A DNA stretch of 38,323 nt, taken from a virus. The notes under the pieces are model-generated. The model ran no database searches. It saw only the letters and a program-made list of their open reading frames with translations, and had not been told where the DNA came from. The stretch is from positions 1 through 38,323 of the IMG/VR virus record IMGVR_UViG_3300044952_000744; one strand, given 5' to 3'. How positions within the stretch are numbered: the first letter of the stretch is position 1; the number at the start of each line of letters is the position of its first letter. Positions 1-8,049 of this stretch are shown here, in pieces. The position numbers were made by a program, and so were the translations under genes.

Positions 1-1
1 A

Positions 2-550
2 ACATTGTCAATTGTGGATGGACAAGAAGCTAATAATTGTTTGACTAATTTAACACAACTGATATATGCACAATTGATTACACCATCAATATTAGGATGT
101 TCTTGTTGTGATGTGGTTGCGGATTCACAATTCTTAACAATTAACGAAAATACTTTAGATTATACTCCAGGGTCTGATGATATTGTTTTATCAGTAAATG
201 CAAAATCAAATGTCTATTGTGCAAACACTGAAGAAGCTTCAGTAGTTTTTAATCGTTTTGTAGGAGGTTCAGGTGAATATCAAATGACAAGTACTTATTA
301 CACCGGATGTGGAGCTGCTTTAGCAGGGTCGTTTGTTGATGTTACAGGAAGTAACACATACACATCAGTACCTAATGGACTTAACTATGTTGCAATTAGA
401 GACAAAAATGACATATCAAATGTTGTTTGTTTAGCGGTTGAGGTTGGTTGTACTTATGGTGGAGGTTACTACTGTGATTATGGTCAAGGATGTGTTTTTC
501 AATTAGACCCTTGTCCTTCTGACGTAATCAATTGTAGTCTTTTAGAATAA
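2..550 (+). CDS. C-terminal part of a Cys-rich probable virion protein (5' truncated)
   Basis: The reading frame is open from the first bases of the window, so the gene begins upstream; an internal TTG at 5 is not a convincing start. About 181 residues are visible. They are rich in Asn, Thr, Ser, Gly and Tyr, with many cysteines clustered at the C terminus (YYCDYGQGCVFQLDPCPSDV), and look like beta-rich extracellular or virion protein. It ends 26 bases before the large virion gene at 577 and is probably co-transcribed with it or its upstream neighbours. I do not recognise a family. A tail or fibre-associated role is inferred from composition and neighbourhood only. Confidence 0.5.
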   Translation, partial: TLSIVDGQEANNCLTNLTQLIYAQLITPSILGCSCCDVVADSQFLTINENTLDYTPGSDDIVLSVNAKSNVYCANTEEASVVFNRFVGGSGEYQMTSTYYTGCGAALAGSFVDVTGSNTYTSVPNGLNYVAIRDKNDISNVVCLAVEVGCTYGGGYYCDYGQGCVFQLDPCPSDVINCSLLE

Positions 551-563
551 AAAAATATAACAA

Positions 564-574
564 ATATTTATTAA
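564..574 (+). promoter_or_regulatory. ATATTTATTAA motif, candidate phage late promoter element
   Basis: The 11-base motif lies 2 bases before the ATG of the virion gene at 577. The same motif stands before the genes at 22883, 29977 and 35194, and a 9/11 variant before 17097. All of these are virion-type or tag-bearing genes. The very short distance to the start here would place transcription inside the gene if this were a -10 box, so at this copy it could instead be a translation-related element. Confidence 0.35.
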
Positions 575-576
575 CA

Positions 577-2790
577 ATGGCATATATTATTAAAAATACA
601 GCAGGGCTGATTAATACAAGGTTAACCGACGTTGGAAGAAGAAATATCTCTCAAGGTAATTTTACTATTTCTTATTTTCAAATAGGAGATAGTGAGGTGA
701 ATTACACCGCATTAAAGTCGGCGTCTCCTGCTTATAACCAAACAAATAATAATATTTTGATGCCAGCATTTAACGCTCAAAATGATACTGGTTCACCACA
801 ATCAAATAAACAAAATGTTAAATATCCTTATTATGTTGAAGGAAGTAATGGAGGTACCTACGGTATTCCTTTTATGGATAACCAAATACAATCTGTTTAT
901 AATGCAGCAGGACCTAAAGGGTTTTTTACATCAGCATCTACTTTAATAGAAACATCTTCTGCTTATACAATTACATCAAATTATTGGATTGATATGTCAA
1001 CAATGACAGGACAAACAACAATTAATATTGAGTTTGACCCTAATACTTGTAATCAAACAACAACAGGAACTCCTCAAATTAATGATTATGTAACTATTGT
1101 TTTGGATGGTAACGGAGGGTGTGGCAACTTTGGTACAAATCAAATTTTAACCTATAAAATTCAAGGGATGAACCCTGTTACAGGGACCACTGGTGATACA
1201 TTTACAATAACATTAGATAGGAAGTTACCAACATATACAGGATTAATTCCTGATAGTTATTACGCTAGGATTTATGTTTATCCATCAGGTATGACTCAAT
1301 TGTATGATTTTATAACACCAGCCCCTTTTTGGCAAACAGACACTCTTAATTTTGAATCTCCTTGTGATGTAAGAAATCGTGAAAACACTTTAATTTGGAA
1401 TATGAATATTCCATGGAGTGAAAGTCCTGCGGGTGTTTATGCAAGTACTTATGAAGATTTTACTCAATATAATTCCGCAACATACATTGGAACTAAAGAA
1501 TATTTAGGTTACCAAGAACCAAGTGGTCAAACAGATACTAGTCAAGTTTACTATTTTAATTCATTTGATGAACCAATGTTAGTTAGACCTCAAGACCAAA
1601 AGGCAATTGCAATTATTCATTATACTAATCAAGATATTGATAATGTTTATGGGGAAAAATTCGCAACACAACCTTACGACCCTCAAAACCCTACCAATGA
1701 TATTGGATTAGCTAGACACTTTAAATTAACTATCCCTACTTTAATGTGGCATAAATCTTCAGGAAATACTATTGGGCAAACATTTTGGATTGACCCACCT
1801 GGTTATAATGGGTTATGTATTCCATATTATATCAAATCCACAAAAAATCTTGATATGAATGACCCTGGTATTAGATATTATCATTTGTGGGATACAAATC
1901 CTGATGATAATGGTAATTTAAATAGAATTGGTAAAGTATTCCCTGACCAAGAAACTATAGTTATTGATGATGAAGAAGTAATTGCAGCAATGTCATACAA
2001 ATCAAATAGAAACTGGACATTACCAGCCCCAAAATTATCATTATTAACACCTAATACTTGTGATTTTGATAATGCAACTGCAACAGGTGTTTTAACAAAC
2101 CCTGATGAAAGAATGTGGGTGACATATAGATTTGATACCAATTCAGGAGCAACAAGCTCATTACATTGTAACTATTACAGTTTAATTAGACCTAATGTAA
2201 CTGTTACTGCTAACACATTAAATGTTGCTGTTAGATTTGGAGCAGAATTTAATTTTTTATCACAAGTAGAATTTTCAGGATACTCGGCAAATTCAATGAA
2301 ATTGTTATGTCAAATAGTTACTGGTGATACAAGACCATCACCAACTGCTTGGAGAGTTATTGATGTGACTACAGGTATGACTTTAACAAACGGATATATT
2401 ACTCAGGATGCAATAACAGGGACAACATTCCAAATTACAACTAATAACTATAATCCAACTACTGGTGTAACTTATTACAATTTAGGACCAATATTAAGTT
2501 TACCTCTTAATGGACAAACTAGTCAAATGAATTTTGGAGATGAGTTTTATTTCTATGGGAATTTAGAAACAGATATCACCGCAACAATTTATGAAATGAA
2601 TTACCTTATTAACTTAAATCGTAACCAATTTACAAATACTTCAAACCCAACATGGACAAAAGGGACAAAATCATATGTAACCGAGATAGCTCTTTATGAT
2701 TCTAATTATGACCTTATTGTCATTTCAAAATTACAATCTCCTGAGTTAAGACAAGGGATTCAACAGTTTGTTGTTAAATTAGACTTTTAA
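577..2790 (+). CDS. Large probable virion structural protein (tail or baseplate/fibre type)
   Basis: The 737-residue protein starts MAYIIKNTAGLINTRLTDVG. It has no signal peptide or membrane segment. Composition is rich in Asn, Thr, Tyr, Gly and Pro with few charged clusters, typical of beta-structured phage tail, baseplate or fibre proteins. The N terminus (GRRNISQGNFTISYFQIGDS) resembles the conserved start of virion proteins I have seen in T4-like phages of aquatic bacteria, but I cannot name the T4 counterpart. The Cys-rich gene lies directly upstream, and downstream the genome switches to replication genes after a 78-base gap with no clear terminator. The ATATTTATTAA motif immediately before the ATG supports late expression. 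Virion role is likely; the exact part is unknown. Confidence 0.6.
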   Translation: MAYIIKNTAGLINTRLTDVGRRNISQGNFTISYFQIGDSEVNYTALKSASPAYNQTNNNILMPAFNAQNDTGSPQSNKQNVKYPYYVEGSNGGTYGIPFMDNQIQSVYNAAGPKGFFTSASTLIETSSAYTITSNYWIDMSTMTGQTTINIEFDPNTCNQTTTGTPQINDYVTIVLDGNGGCGNFGTNQILTYKIQGMNPVTGTTGDTFTITLDRKLPTYTGLIPDSYYARIYVYPSGMTQLYDFITPAPFWQTDTLNFESPCDVRNRENTLIWNMNIPWSESPAGVYASTYEDFTQYNSATYIGTKEYLGYQEPSGQTDTSQVYYFNSFDEPMLVRPQDQKAIAIIHYTNQDIDNVYGEKFATQPYDPQNPTNDIGLARHFKLTIPTLMWHKSSGNTIGQTFWIDPPGYNGLCIPYYIKSTKNLDMNDPGIRYYHLWDTNPDDNGNLNRIGKVFPDQETIVIDDEEVIAAMSYKSNRNWTLPAPKLSLLTPNTCDFDNATATGVLTNPDERMWVTYRFDTNSGATSSLHCNYYSLIRPNVTVTANTLNVAVRFGAEFNFLSQVEFSGYSANSMKLLCQIVTGDTRPSPTAWRVIDVTTGMTLTNGYITQDAITGTTFQITTNNYNPTTGVTYYNLGPILSLPLNGQTSQMNFGDEFYFYGNLETDITATIYEMNYLINLNRNQFTNTSNPTWTKGTKSYVTEIALYDSNYDLIVISKLQSPELRQGIQQFVVKLDF

Positions 2791-2868
2791 TAAGAACTTT
2801 ACAATCAATTTCATTTTGTTAATTTATAATCAATACGGGAGAATAATAGAAGCCCAAATTTTCTAATT

Positions 2869-3477
2869 ATGACAAATAGACAACAAATTGAATTAAATAC
2901 TCCAAAAGTATTGGGGTTAGATGTTTCAACAAAAACAATTGGGTTTGCGTTATTTGATATTCAATCACAACAATTATTGGAACTTACTCATGTTTCTCCA
3001 ACACCAAAACCTAAAGTTGAAAATAAGATTGAAGAGTTAATGTTAAAAAGTAACATCTTCAGAGAAAAACTTTTGGCGTACGTCGGTATGGGAATCACCT
3101 ATGTTATTATTGAGGAGCCACTTTTAAACTCAAATAATGTTTATACCGTTGGAACACTATTAAGATTTAATACCCTTGTTTGTAAAGAAGTATATGATAT
3201 ATTAGGTGTTGTGCCAGAATTCATTTCTACTTACAATTCAAGAAAATTTGCCTTCCCACACTTAGTACAACCCAACGACAAAGGAAAATATGTTTTATTC
3301 GGTGGTCTACCAAAAGACATTGATAAAAAAGTCGTAATATGGGAACAAGTCTCCAAACGAGAACCTCAAATTGTTTGGAATTATACCAGAAACAATACAC
3401 TTAAAAAAGAAAATTTTGACTCTTCAGATGCTTATAGTGCCGCTTTAGGTTATATGAAGATGAAAGAAATTTGGTAG
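2869..3477 (+). CDS. RuvC-like Holliday junction resolvase (RNase H fold)
   Basis: This 202-residue protein has the layout of RuvC-family resolvases. The first strand carries LGLDVSTKTIGFAL with Asp18. A second acidic site is VIIEEPL with Glu82/Glu83. The C-terminal helix carries DSSDAYSAAL with Asp184 and Asp187. These acidic residues would bind the two metal ions that cut four-way DNA junctions. T4 uses an unrelated resolvase (endonuclease VII, gp49), so this enzyme probably resolves recombination and packaging intermediates in its place. It opens the replication/recombination block that runs to 11131. The ATG at 2869 is chosen because it begins the fold closely; no strong Shine-Dalgarno site is seen. 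Confidence 0.75.
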   Translation: MTNRQQIELNTPKVLGLDVSTKTIGFALFDIQSQQLLELTHVSPTPKPKVENKIEELMLKSNIFREKLLAYVGMGITYVIIEEPLLNSNNVYTVGTLLRFNTLVCKEVYDILGVVPEFISTYNSRKFAFPHLVQPNDKGKYVLFGGLPKDIDKKVVIWEQVSKREPQIVWNYTRNNTLKKENFDSSDAYSAALGYMKMKEIW

Positions 3478-3501
3478 ATTAAAATCTTTTTTGTATCTTT
3501 G
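3471..3501 (+). promoter_or_regulatory. Bacteroidota-type promoter (TTG-N20-TATCTTTG)
   Basis: A TTG at 3471-3473 and TATCTTTG at 3494-3501 are 20 bases apart, matching the Bacteroidota consensus TTG, 17-23 bases, TAnnTTTG. The box ends 4 bases before the ATG at 3506, so the transcript should start at or next to the start codon (leaderless). The -33 TTG overlaps the end of the resolvase gene. Confidence 0.6.
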
Positions 3502-3505
3502 TTTT

Positions 3506-3871
3506 ATGTCAAGATACACCATTGTTAATTCCGAAACTAAATCAATTAAGAAGTTACTTCCAAAATTGGGTGAAATCCCTATTTGTGATGGAAATCTTGA
3601 TGGTATTATAAAAATTAAAAACTATCGTAAATATACATCACGAGATGAAATAGATGTTGTTTTTGAAGGTAAGATTTTTGTAAAGATTGTTAATGGAAAT
3701 AAAACATGGTATGACACATCCATTCTTGAACATAAGGGATATAGAGTATCTAAAATTAAATTAAATAGATTTTTAAGAAAAAATATGTTATGGGAAGTAA
3801 AAAACAGAATGTATTATTTTAATGTTGATATAAAAGATTACGGATTTATAAATAAAGTAGGATGGGAATAG
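3506..3871 (+). CDS. Hypothetical protein, 121 aa
   Basis: The start is placed at the ATG at 3506 (MSRYTIVNSETKSIKKLLPK). A TTG at 3491 in the same frame is rejected because it lies just before the promoter box TATCTTTG. The product is small, basic and soluble, with an alternating pattern suggesting a beta-rich fold, and contains several Lys/Tyr-rich stretches (IKIKNYRKYTSRDE). I recognise no family. The 3' end overlaps the following small membrane protein gene by 10 bases, so the two are probably translationally coupled. Confidence 0.55.
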   Translation: MSRYTIVNSETKSIKKLLPKLGEIPICDGNLDGIIKIKNYRKYTSRDEIDVVFEGKIFVKIVNGNKTWYDTSILEHKGYRVSKIKLNRFLRKNMLWEVKNRMYYFNVDIKDYGFINKVGWE

Positions 3872-4026
3872 TTTTATTTATTTGGTTATTTTTGGCTTTC
3901 GTCACAATTCTTTTTGTGTTCGGAGCATTTACAATTGAGAAATATTTTGATGAAGATAGTTCTGTTATGAAATGGTGGAGAAAACATATTGTGGGTGTTA
4001 CTAAAAAAGATGACAATCCTAAATAA
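3862..4026 (+). CDS. Small single-pass membrane protein, 54 aa
   Basis: A short open frame fills the space before the primase gene. It starts ATG GGA ATA and translates to MGIVLFIWLFLAFVTILFVF followed by a cytoplasm-type tail containing MKWWRKHIVGV and a Lys/Asp end. Residues 2-24 form a clear membrane span, and the basic WWRKH patch follows it. The gene overlaps the previous one by 10 bases, and its stop lies 17 bases before the primase ATG. The tidy fit between neighbours and the non-random composition argue that it is real. Function is unknown; the tail could dock a partner at the inner membrane. Confidence 0.6.
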   Translation: MGIVLFIWLFLAFVTILFVFGAFTIEKYFDEDSSVMKWWRKHIVGVTKKDDNPK

Positions 4027-4031
4027 TTTAC

Positions 4032-4039
4032 TATATTTG
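4032..4039 (+). promoter_or_regulatory. TATATTTG -7 box 4 bases before the primase ATG
   Basis: TATATTTG matches TAnnTTTG exactly and ends 4 bases before the ATG at 4044, the same spacing as at 3506 and 24625. No TTG is seen at the expected -33 distance, so this promoter may be weaker or need another factor. It predicts a leaderless primase mRNA. Confidence 0.45.
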
Positions 4040-4043
4040 TAAT

Positions 4044-4958
4044 ATGTCAGACGAAATTGAGGTATTAGTTGAGTTACTTACGGATGTATTGGGAAGACCC
4101 AAACAACATTACGAATCTAAAGGTCAAATATCTTTTGACTGTCCTGTGTGTGCTGATGAAAAAGGGTTAGATGGGGGTGATGGTAAAGGTAACCTTGAGA
4201 TTAATTATGGAAAACATGTTTATAAATGTTGGTCTTGTGGGGAAACATTCGGAACTCAAGGACCTCTTGGTAAACTATTTGACAAACATGGAACCAAAGC
4301 ACAAAAGAAACTTTATAATTTAATCAAACCTGAGGAGTTAAAGAAAGAAGAACTTAAACGACCTAAATTAAGATTACCCGAAGGATACACCACCTTCAAG
4401 GATTCCAACGCAAGATTTATTCCACACATTGAGGCCATGAGGTATCTTACCTCAAGAGGTATTACTGAAGAAATTATTGAAAAGTATAAAATTGGATACA
4501 CCGTATCTGGTGACTTCGCCTATAGAATTATAGTACCATCATTTAATACAGAAGGGGCTCTTAACTATTTTGTTGCAAGAGCGTGGGTAGCAAACAAAAT
4601 GAAATACAAAAACCCAACAGTACCTAAAGATGAAATCATATTTAATGAAGGTCTTATTGATTGGTTTGAAGATGTTTATTTGGTTGAAGGTGCGTTTGAT
4701 GGGTTTTTCTTAAATAACTCAATTGTTATGTTGGGTAAGAAAATGAGTGCTTTGTTATTTGAAACTTTATATGAAAAGGCGTTAAGAAATATTATCATCT
4801 GTGTTGACGGTGATGCTTGGGCTGACGGATTAAAATTATACCATGAATTAAATGGTGGTAGGTTATACAATAAAATAAAGATTATTAAATTACCTGGTGA
4901 CAAAGACATCTGTGATTTAAAAGGTCAAATTGAAGAATATTATTATGAAATTAAATAA
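4044..4958 (+). CDS. DNA primase, DnaG-type (zinc finger plus TOPRIM)
   Basis: This enzyme makes RNA primers for lagging-strand synthesis. A four-cysteine zinc site is visible at Cys33, Cys36, Cys62 and Cys65 (CPVC...CWSC), as in the DNA-recognition finger of DnaG/T7-type primases. The C-terminal half holds a TOPRIM fold: VYLVEGAFDG near 211-222 (catalytic Glu), ICVDGDAWADG near 251-261 (metal-binding DGD) and GDKDICDL near 284-291. At 304 residues it is shorter than bacterial DnaG and lacks the C-terminal helicase-binding domain and any fused helicase. It would need a separate helicase, not seen in this window. It overlaps the next nuclease gene by 14 bases. Confidence 0.85.
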   Translation: MSDEIEVLVELLTDVLGRPKQHYESKGQISFDCPVCADEKGLDGGDGKGNLEINYGKHVYKCWSCGETFGTQGPLGKLFDKHGTKAQKKLYNLIKPEELKKEELKRPKLRLPEGYTTFKDSNARFIPHIEAMRYLTSRGITEEIIEKYKIGYTVSGDFAYRIIVPSFNTEGALNYFVARAWVANKMKYKNPTVPKDEIIFNEGLIDWFEDVYLVEGAFDGFFLNNSIVMLGKKMSALLFETLYEKALRNIIICVDGDAWADGLKLYHELNGGRLYNKIKIIKLPGDKDICDLKGQIEEYYYEIK

Positions 4959-5790
4959 AATTGTCGAAGAGATAAGAGAATTAATATCTCAAAGACAAAA
5001 TGAACTTGGGTTAACTTTTGAAGAGGCAGACCACATATACACAATGAATGGTAGGAATGATTATCCTTCTGTGTCAAAAGTACTTAAGAAATTTTACACA
5101 GAATTTCCGTTAGAACAAGCATCTTATAATAAAGCTGGTGGTGACCCGCAAAGACAACAAGAGTTAATTGAAGAGTGGGCGGCGGCAGGAACTTACTCCA
5201 CAAATATGGGTAGTAGGGTCCATTTTGTATTGGAGAAAAACATTATTGAACGTAATGGAAATTACAAAGAAGTTAGACAACCTATCTTTGAATGTGACGC
5301 GGTTCAAATTATGAAAGGAGATGCGATGATTAGTGCGGGGGATAAATATATTAAATTGATGGAAGAAAGAGGGGCTGTGTTATTAGATACGGAGATGGTT
5401 TTAGGAGACCCTGAATTAGGTTATACAGGTCAACCCGATAAGGTATGGTTAATGATGAACAAAGACAAAACAGGATTTGGATTGGTTATTACGGATTGGA
5501 AAACAAATAAGAAAAAGAATTTCCAAGAGACCAGTTATACCAAAAGATTGAAAGTCCCATTTAATAAGTTCCCTGACACCGCATTAGGGCACTACTACCT
5601 TCAATTACCATTCTATGGTAAATTACTTATAAAGATGTTAAAAGGGACCAAATATGAAGATATCAAACTACTTGGTTGTGTTATATCCCATTTGAAAGAT
5701 GATGGTGAGTACGACGAGTATAAAGTACCTCAAGAGGTTATCAATATGATTTTAAGTATGGATATGAAAAAATATTTGACAAAGAAGTAA
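4945..5790 (+). CDS. RecB/Cas4-like PD-(D/E)XK exonuclease
   Basis: The start is the ATG at 4945; a TTG at 4930 in frame is less likely. The 281-residue product shows the RecB/Cas4 nuclease pattern. GSRVHFVLE provides His93. Then come Asp165 in YTGQPDKVW, Asp184 and Lys186 in ITDWKTN, and a final YYLQLPFYG carrying the QhxxY motif. These residues bind metal and cut DNA in PD-(D/E)XK exonucleases. The three to four cysteines of Cas4 that hold an iron-sulfur cluster are not evident, so a RecB-type rather than iron-sulfur enzyme is more likely. It overlaps the primase gene and precedes SbcD/SbcC-like genes, suggesting a role in end-processing for recombination-dependent replication. Confidence 0.75.
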   Translation: MKLNKIVEEIRELISQRQNELGLTFEEADHIYTMNGRNDYPSVSKVLKKFYTEFPLEQASYNKAGGDPQRQQELIEEWAAAGTYSTNMGSRVHFVLEKNIIERNGNYKEVRQPIFECDAVQIMKGDAMISAGDKYIKLMEERGAVLLDTEMVLGDPELGYTGQPDKVWLMMNKDKTGFGLVITDWKTNKKKNFQETSYTKRLKVPFNKFPDTALGHYYLQLPFYGKLLIKMLKGTKYEDIKLLGCVISHLKDDGEYDEYKVPQEVINMILSMDMKKYLTKK

Positions 5791-5817
5791 AAAATAACTA
5801 AATTTAAAAGAAAAAAT

Positions 5818-6057
5818 ATGAGCGAATTACAGCAACCAAAAATTAATTTAAGAGATTGCCCGACAATTAAATGTGAAAAATGTGAAGGGATTTACTTCAA
5901 TGAGGTAATCTATCTTAAAAGAGTTCCCGCACTTATGACTGGTTCATCAGAAGATACTACGGTACCATTCCCGATTTATAAATGTGAATCTTGCGGTCAT
6001 GTAAATAAAGGATTTAATCCATTTGATGAAAACGAAAAAACATTAATTAATGATTAA
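5818..6057 (+). CDS. Zinc-ribbon protein, 79 aa
   Basis: Two CxxC pairs (CEKC near residue 19 and CESC near residue 59) flank a central strand region, forming a zinc ribbon. The remainder is short and acidic at the C terminus. Its stop codon region overlaps the SbcD-like start (ATTAATGATTAATAG), so the two are translationally coupled. The family is common in T4-like phages next to recombination genes, but its job is unknown; binding nucleic acid or a partner of the SbcCD-like nuclease is inferred from position. Confidence 0.6.
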   Translation: MSELQQPKINLRDCPTIKCEKCEGIYFNEVIYLKRVPALMTGSSEDTTVPFPIYKCESCGHVNKGFNPFDENEKTLIND

Positions 6058-6829
6058 TAGATTAGTTCATTTTTCAGACTTACATGTTAGGTTATTTAAA
6101 GACCACGACTTATATCGTGGAATACTTGAGTCCGCATTAAAAGAATGGAAAACACTTCAACCTGATAGAATTGTTTTTACTGGTGATTTAGTTCATTCTA
6201 AAAATCAAATGACACCCGAACTTATTGAGTTTGTTGCTTGGATATTAACAGAATGTGCCAAAATTGCAAAGACTATTGTTATAATTGGTAATCACGATTT
6301 CCTTGAGAACAACAACACCAGACTTGATGCCTTAACTCCAATCATTGATTCACTTAACAATGATAACATTGTCTATTTAAAGAACAGAGGAGTGTATGAG
6401 GATGACAATGTTAATTGGTGTGTATTCTCATTAATGGAACATAACATTCCACCTGATGTTCAAAAATCAACAAACAAAAATATTGGATTATTCCATGGAC
6501 CAATACAAGGTCTTTATACTGATATTGGATATAAATTTGAAGATGGGTTTGACACCAGTAAATTTAAAGGATGTGACCTTGTTTTATGTGGAGATATTCA
6601 TAAGAGACAAGTGTTTGATATACCTGGTGAAAAGAAAGCGTATATGATTGGCTCTACTATCCAACAGAACTTTGGGGAGAAAATAACTAAACATGGGTAC
6701 GGTGTGTATGATATTGAAAAAGATGAATATGATTTTGTTGATTTACCAAACCCTAAACCATTTTTATCGTTCTACATTAACTCAATTGATTGTTTAATTG
6801 AAGGGACTGAGAAATTAGTTAACTATTAA
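6050..6829 (+). CDS. SbcD/Mre11-like recombination nuclease subunit (T4 gp47 counterpart)
   Basis: The 259-residue protein has the calcineurin-like phosphoesterase motifs in order: HFSDLHVR (Asp10, His12), VFTGDLVHS, IIGNHDF, LFHGPIQG and LCGDIHKRQ. These form a two-metal nuclease site. In T4, gp47 pairs with the ATPase gp46 to trim DNA ends for recombination-dependent replication; the gp46 counterpart is at 8753 in the same direction. It is shorter than T4 gp47 or SbcD, with little beyond the catalytic core and a short cap. Five small genes separate the two subunits, unusual compared with the adjacent arrangement of sbcD-sbcC. Expression is coupled to the zinc-ribbon gene by overlap. Confidence 0.85.
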   Translation: MINRLVHFSDLHVRLFKDHDLYRGILESALKEWKTLQPDRIVFTGDLVHSKNQMTPELIEFVAWILTECAKIAKTIVIIGNHDFLENNNTRLDALTPIIDSLNNDNIVYLKNRGVYEDDNVNWCVFSLMEHNIPPDVQKSTNKNIGLFHGPIQGLYTDIGYKFEDGFDTSKFKGCDLVLCGDIHKRQVFDIPGEKKAYMIGSTIQQNFGEKITKHGYGVYDIEKDEYDFVDLPNPKPFLSFYINSIDCLIEGTEKLVNY

Positions 6830-6830
6830 T

Positions 6831-7487
6831 ATGGAAGTAAAACTTAATCTCTCAACTACTGAACATAAAGATTTATTGTCTTATTGTAATCTAAATGATT
6901 TACTGATTAGTTCAGTTGTCAAGGATTCCTTTACAGTTGGATTTAATATAGAAAGATATGGACTTTTGAATACTGGCCAAGAAGTTATTGAAAAAGAAGT
7001 TATCAAAGAAATTATTAAGTATGTTGAGATTCCTGTGGTTGAGGAGAAAGAGGTTATTAGGATTGAATATGTTGATGTTGAAAAACCTATTGAAGTCATT
7101 AAGGAAGTTATAGTAGAAAAAGTTGTTGAAGTAATTAAAGAAGTGTCTGTCCCAAATTTAGACAATATTTGGGACGAAACTAAAGTAAATGAACTGTTGT
7201 TAAAAATACAACAGTTGGAAAATCAAGAACCAATTATTAAGGAAGTCATTGTAGAGAAAGAGGTGATAAAAGAAGTTGTCGTAGAAAAGGAGACAACTGA
7301 TAATAGTTTAAAACCAAAACTTGATGCCCTTCAAAATACAGTTCAAAAGTTGAAACAAGATAACATTGACAAAGACAAAAAGATTAAAGAATACGAAAAA
7401 ACGATTGAAGACATTCAAAAGTTTAATGACGATAAAAGAGCGATGTTCTTAAAAGGGTCTAATTTAGACGATAAACTTTATAAATAA
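6831..7487 (+). CDS. KEV-rich coiled-coil protein between SbcD- and SbcC-like genes
   Basis: This 218-residue protein begins one base after the SbcD-like stop. Residues about 48-155 are a degenerate array of short units such as EVIEKEVIKEI, IEVIKEVIVEKVVEVIKEV and VIVEKEVIKEVVVEKE, strongly enriched in Val, Ile, Lys and Glu. After the array, residues about 165-205 form a more regular coiled coil (QKLKQDNIDKDKKIKEYEKT). Beta-branched residues at every second or third position fit an extended or stalk-like structure better than a simple helix. The N-terminal 45 residues look like a small globular domain. I do not recognise the family. Position suggests a scaffold for the nuclease complex, but that is inference. 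Confidence 0.55.
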   Translation: MEVKLNLSTTEHKDLLSYCNLNDLLISSVVKDSFTVGFNIERYGLLNTGQEVIEKEVIKEIIKYVEIPVVEEKEVIRIEYVDVEKPIEVIKEVIVEKVVEVIKEVSVPNLDNIWDETKVNELLLKIQQLENQEPIIKEVIVEKEVIKEVVVEKETTDNSLKPKLDALQNTVQKLKQDNIDKDKKIKEYEKTIEDIQKFNDDKRAMFLKGSNLDDKLYK

Positions 7488-7495
7488 AAATAAAT

Positions 7496-7849
7496 ATGAT
7501 TACACAACTATTATTATGGATGATTATGGCGTATGGGATGACCAACATAATCGTTTACGGAAGTATCTTTAATGGACCAAGAAACTCCATTAATAAAGCA
7601 TCAAACACACCACATTTTCCTTTCAGAGGGTTCTTTATATTTGTGAGTGATATGATTAAATGTATGATGTGTGCGTCGGTATGGGTTGGATTCTTATTTG
7701 GAATTTTCTTATATTCACCAGTACACGAAATGCTTGGAGTTAGTTCATGGGCATCATGGTTCTTTGACGGGATGTTAGGTTCAGGTTCAGTATGGGCAAT
7801 TAATGCAATTGTTGAATGGTATGAAGAAAACCGACCAAAAAAAGGATAA
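7496..7849 (+). CDS. Membrane protein with CMMC motif (DUF1360-like)
   Basis: The 117-residue protein has about three hydrophobic segments: residues 3-24, roughly 42-73 and 80-103. A Cys pair sits at the start of a membrane segment (IKCMMCASVWVGFLFGI), which resembles the CxxC-then-Trp-Gly pattern of the DUF1360 family of small membrane proteins found in phages and Gram-positives. The C terminus is charged (WYEENRPKKG). It lies inside the recombination operon, one base before the next gene. Function is unknown; a membrane anchor for a replication complex or superinfection control are possibilities without direct support. Confidence 0.5.
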   Translation: MITQLLLWMIMAYGMTNIIVYGSIFNGPRNSINKASNTPHFPFRGFFIFVSDMIKCMMCASVWVGFLFGIFLYSPVHEMLGVSSWASWFFDGMLGSGSVWAINAIVEWYEENRPKKG

Positions 7850-7850
7850 T

Positions 7851-8048
7851 ATGCAAAGAGTATCTGCGGAGTATGTGGTATCAGTGAAAATTGAAGACTT
7901 AATGTGGACTTCAGATGAAACCGATGTTAATACAAAAATTATTGAATTAGGAAAAAAACAATTAAAAAAATACTTGAATGGGAAAATGTTTGACCCTGAT
8001 GGTAAAGTAATAACTGAACAAATTAAAATAATCGCAAAAGGATTGTAG
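7851..8048 (+). CDS. Hypothetical protein, 65 aa
   Basis: The start is taken as the ATG at 7851 (MQRVSAEYVVSVKIEDL), one base after the stop of the membrane protein gene, rather than an ATG at 7803 that would overlap it by 47 bases. The product is short, with a beta-type first half, a helical second half (IIELGKKQLKKYL) and the end FDPDGKVITEQIKIIAKGL. No family is recognised. It is packed between genes of the recombination block, so it is very likely translated. Confidence 0.5.
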   Translation: MQRVSAEYVVSVKIEDLMWTSDETDVNTKIIELGKKQLKKYLNGKMFDPDGKVITEQIKIIAKGL

Positions 8049-8049
8049 G

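Noticed and set aside
2791-2868. Terminator between the virion gene and the resolvase gene
   Set aside because: No stable stem with T run is visible; a TCATTTTG stretch is too far from TAnnTTTG to call a promoter.
6881-7165. Reverse-strand open frame with Thr/Ser/Ile repeats
   Set aside because: It is the antisense of the KEV-rich repeats in the 6831 gene; the apparent repeats are the mirrored coding repeats.
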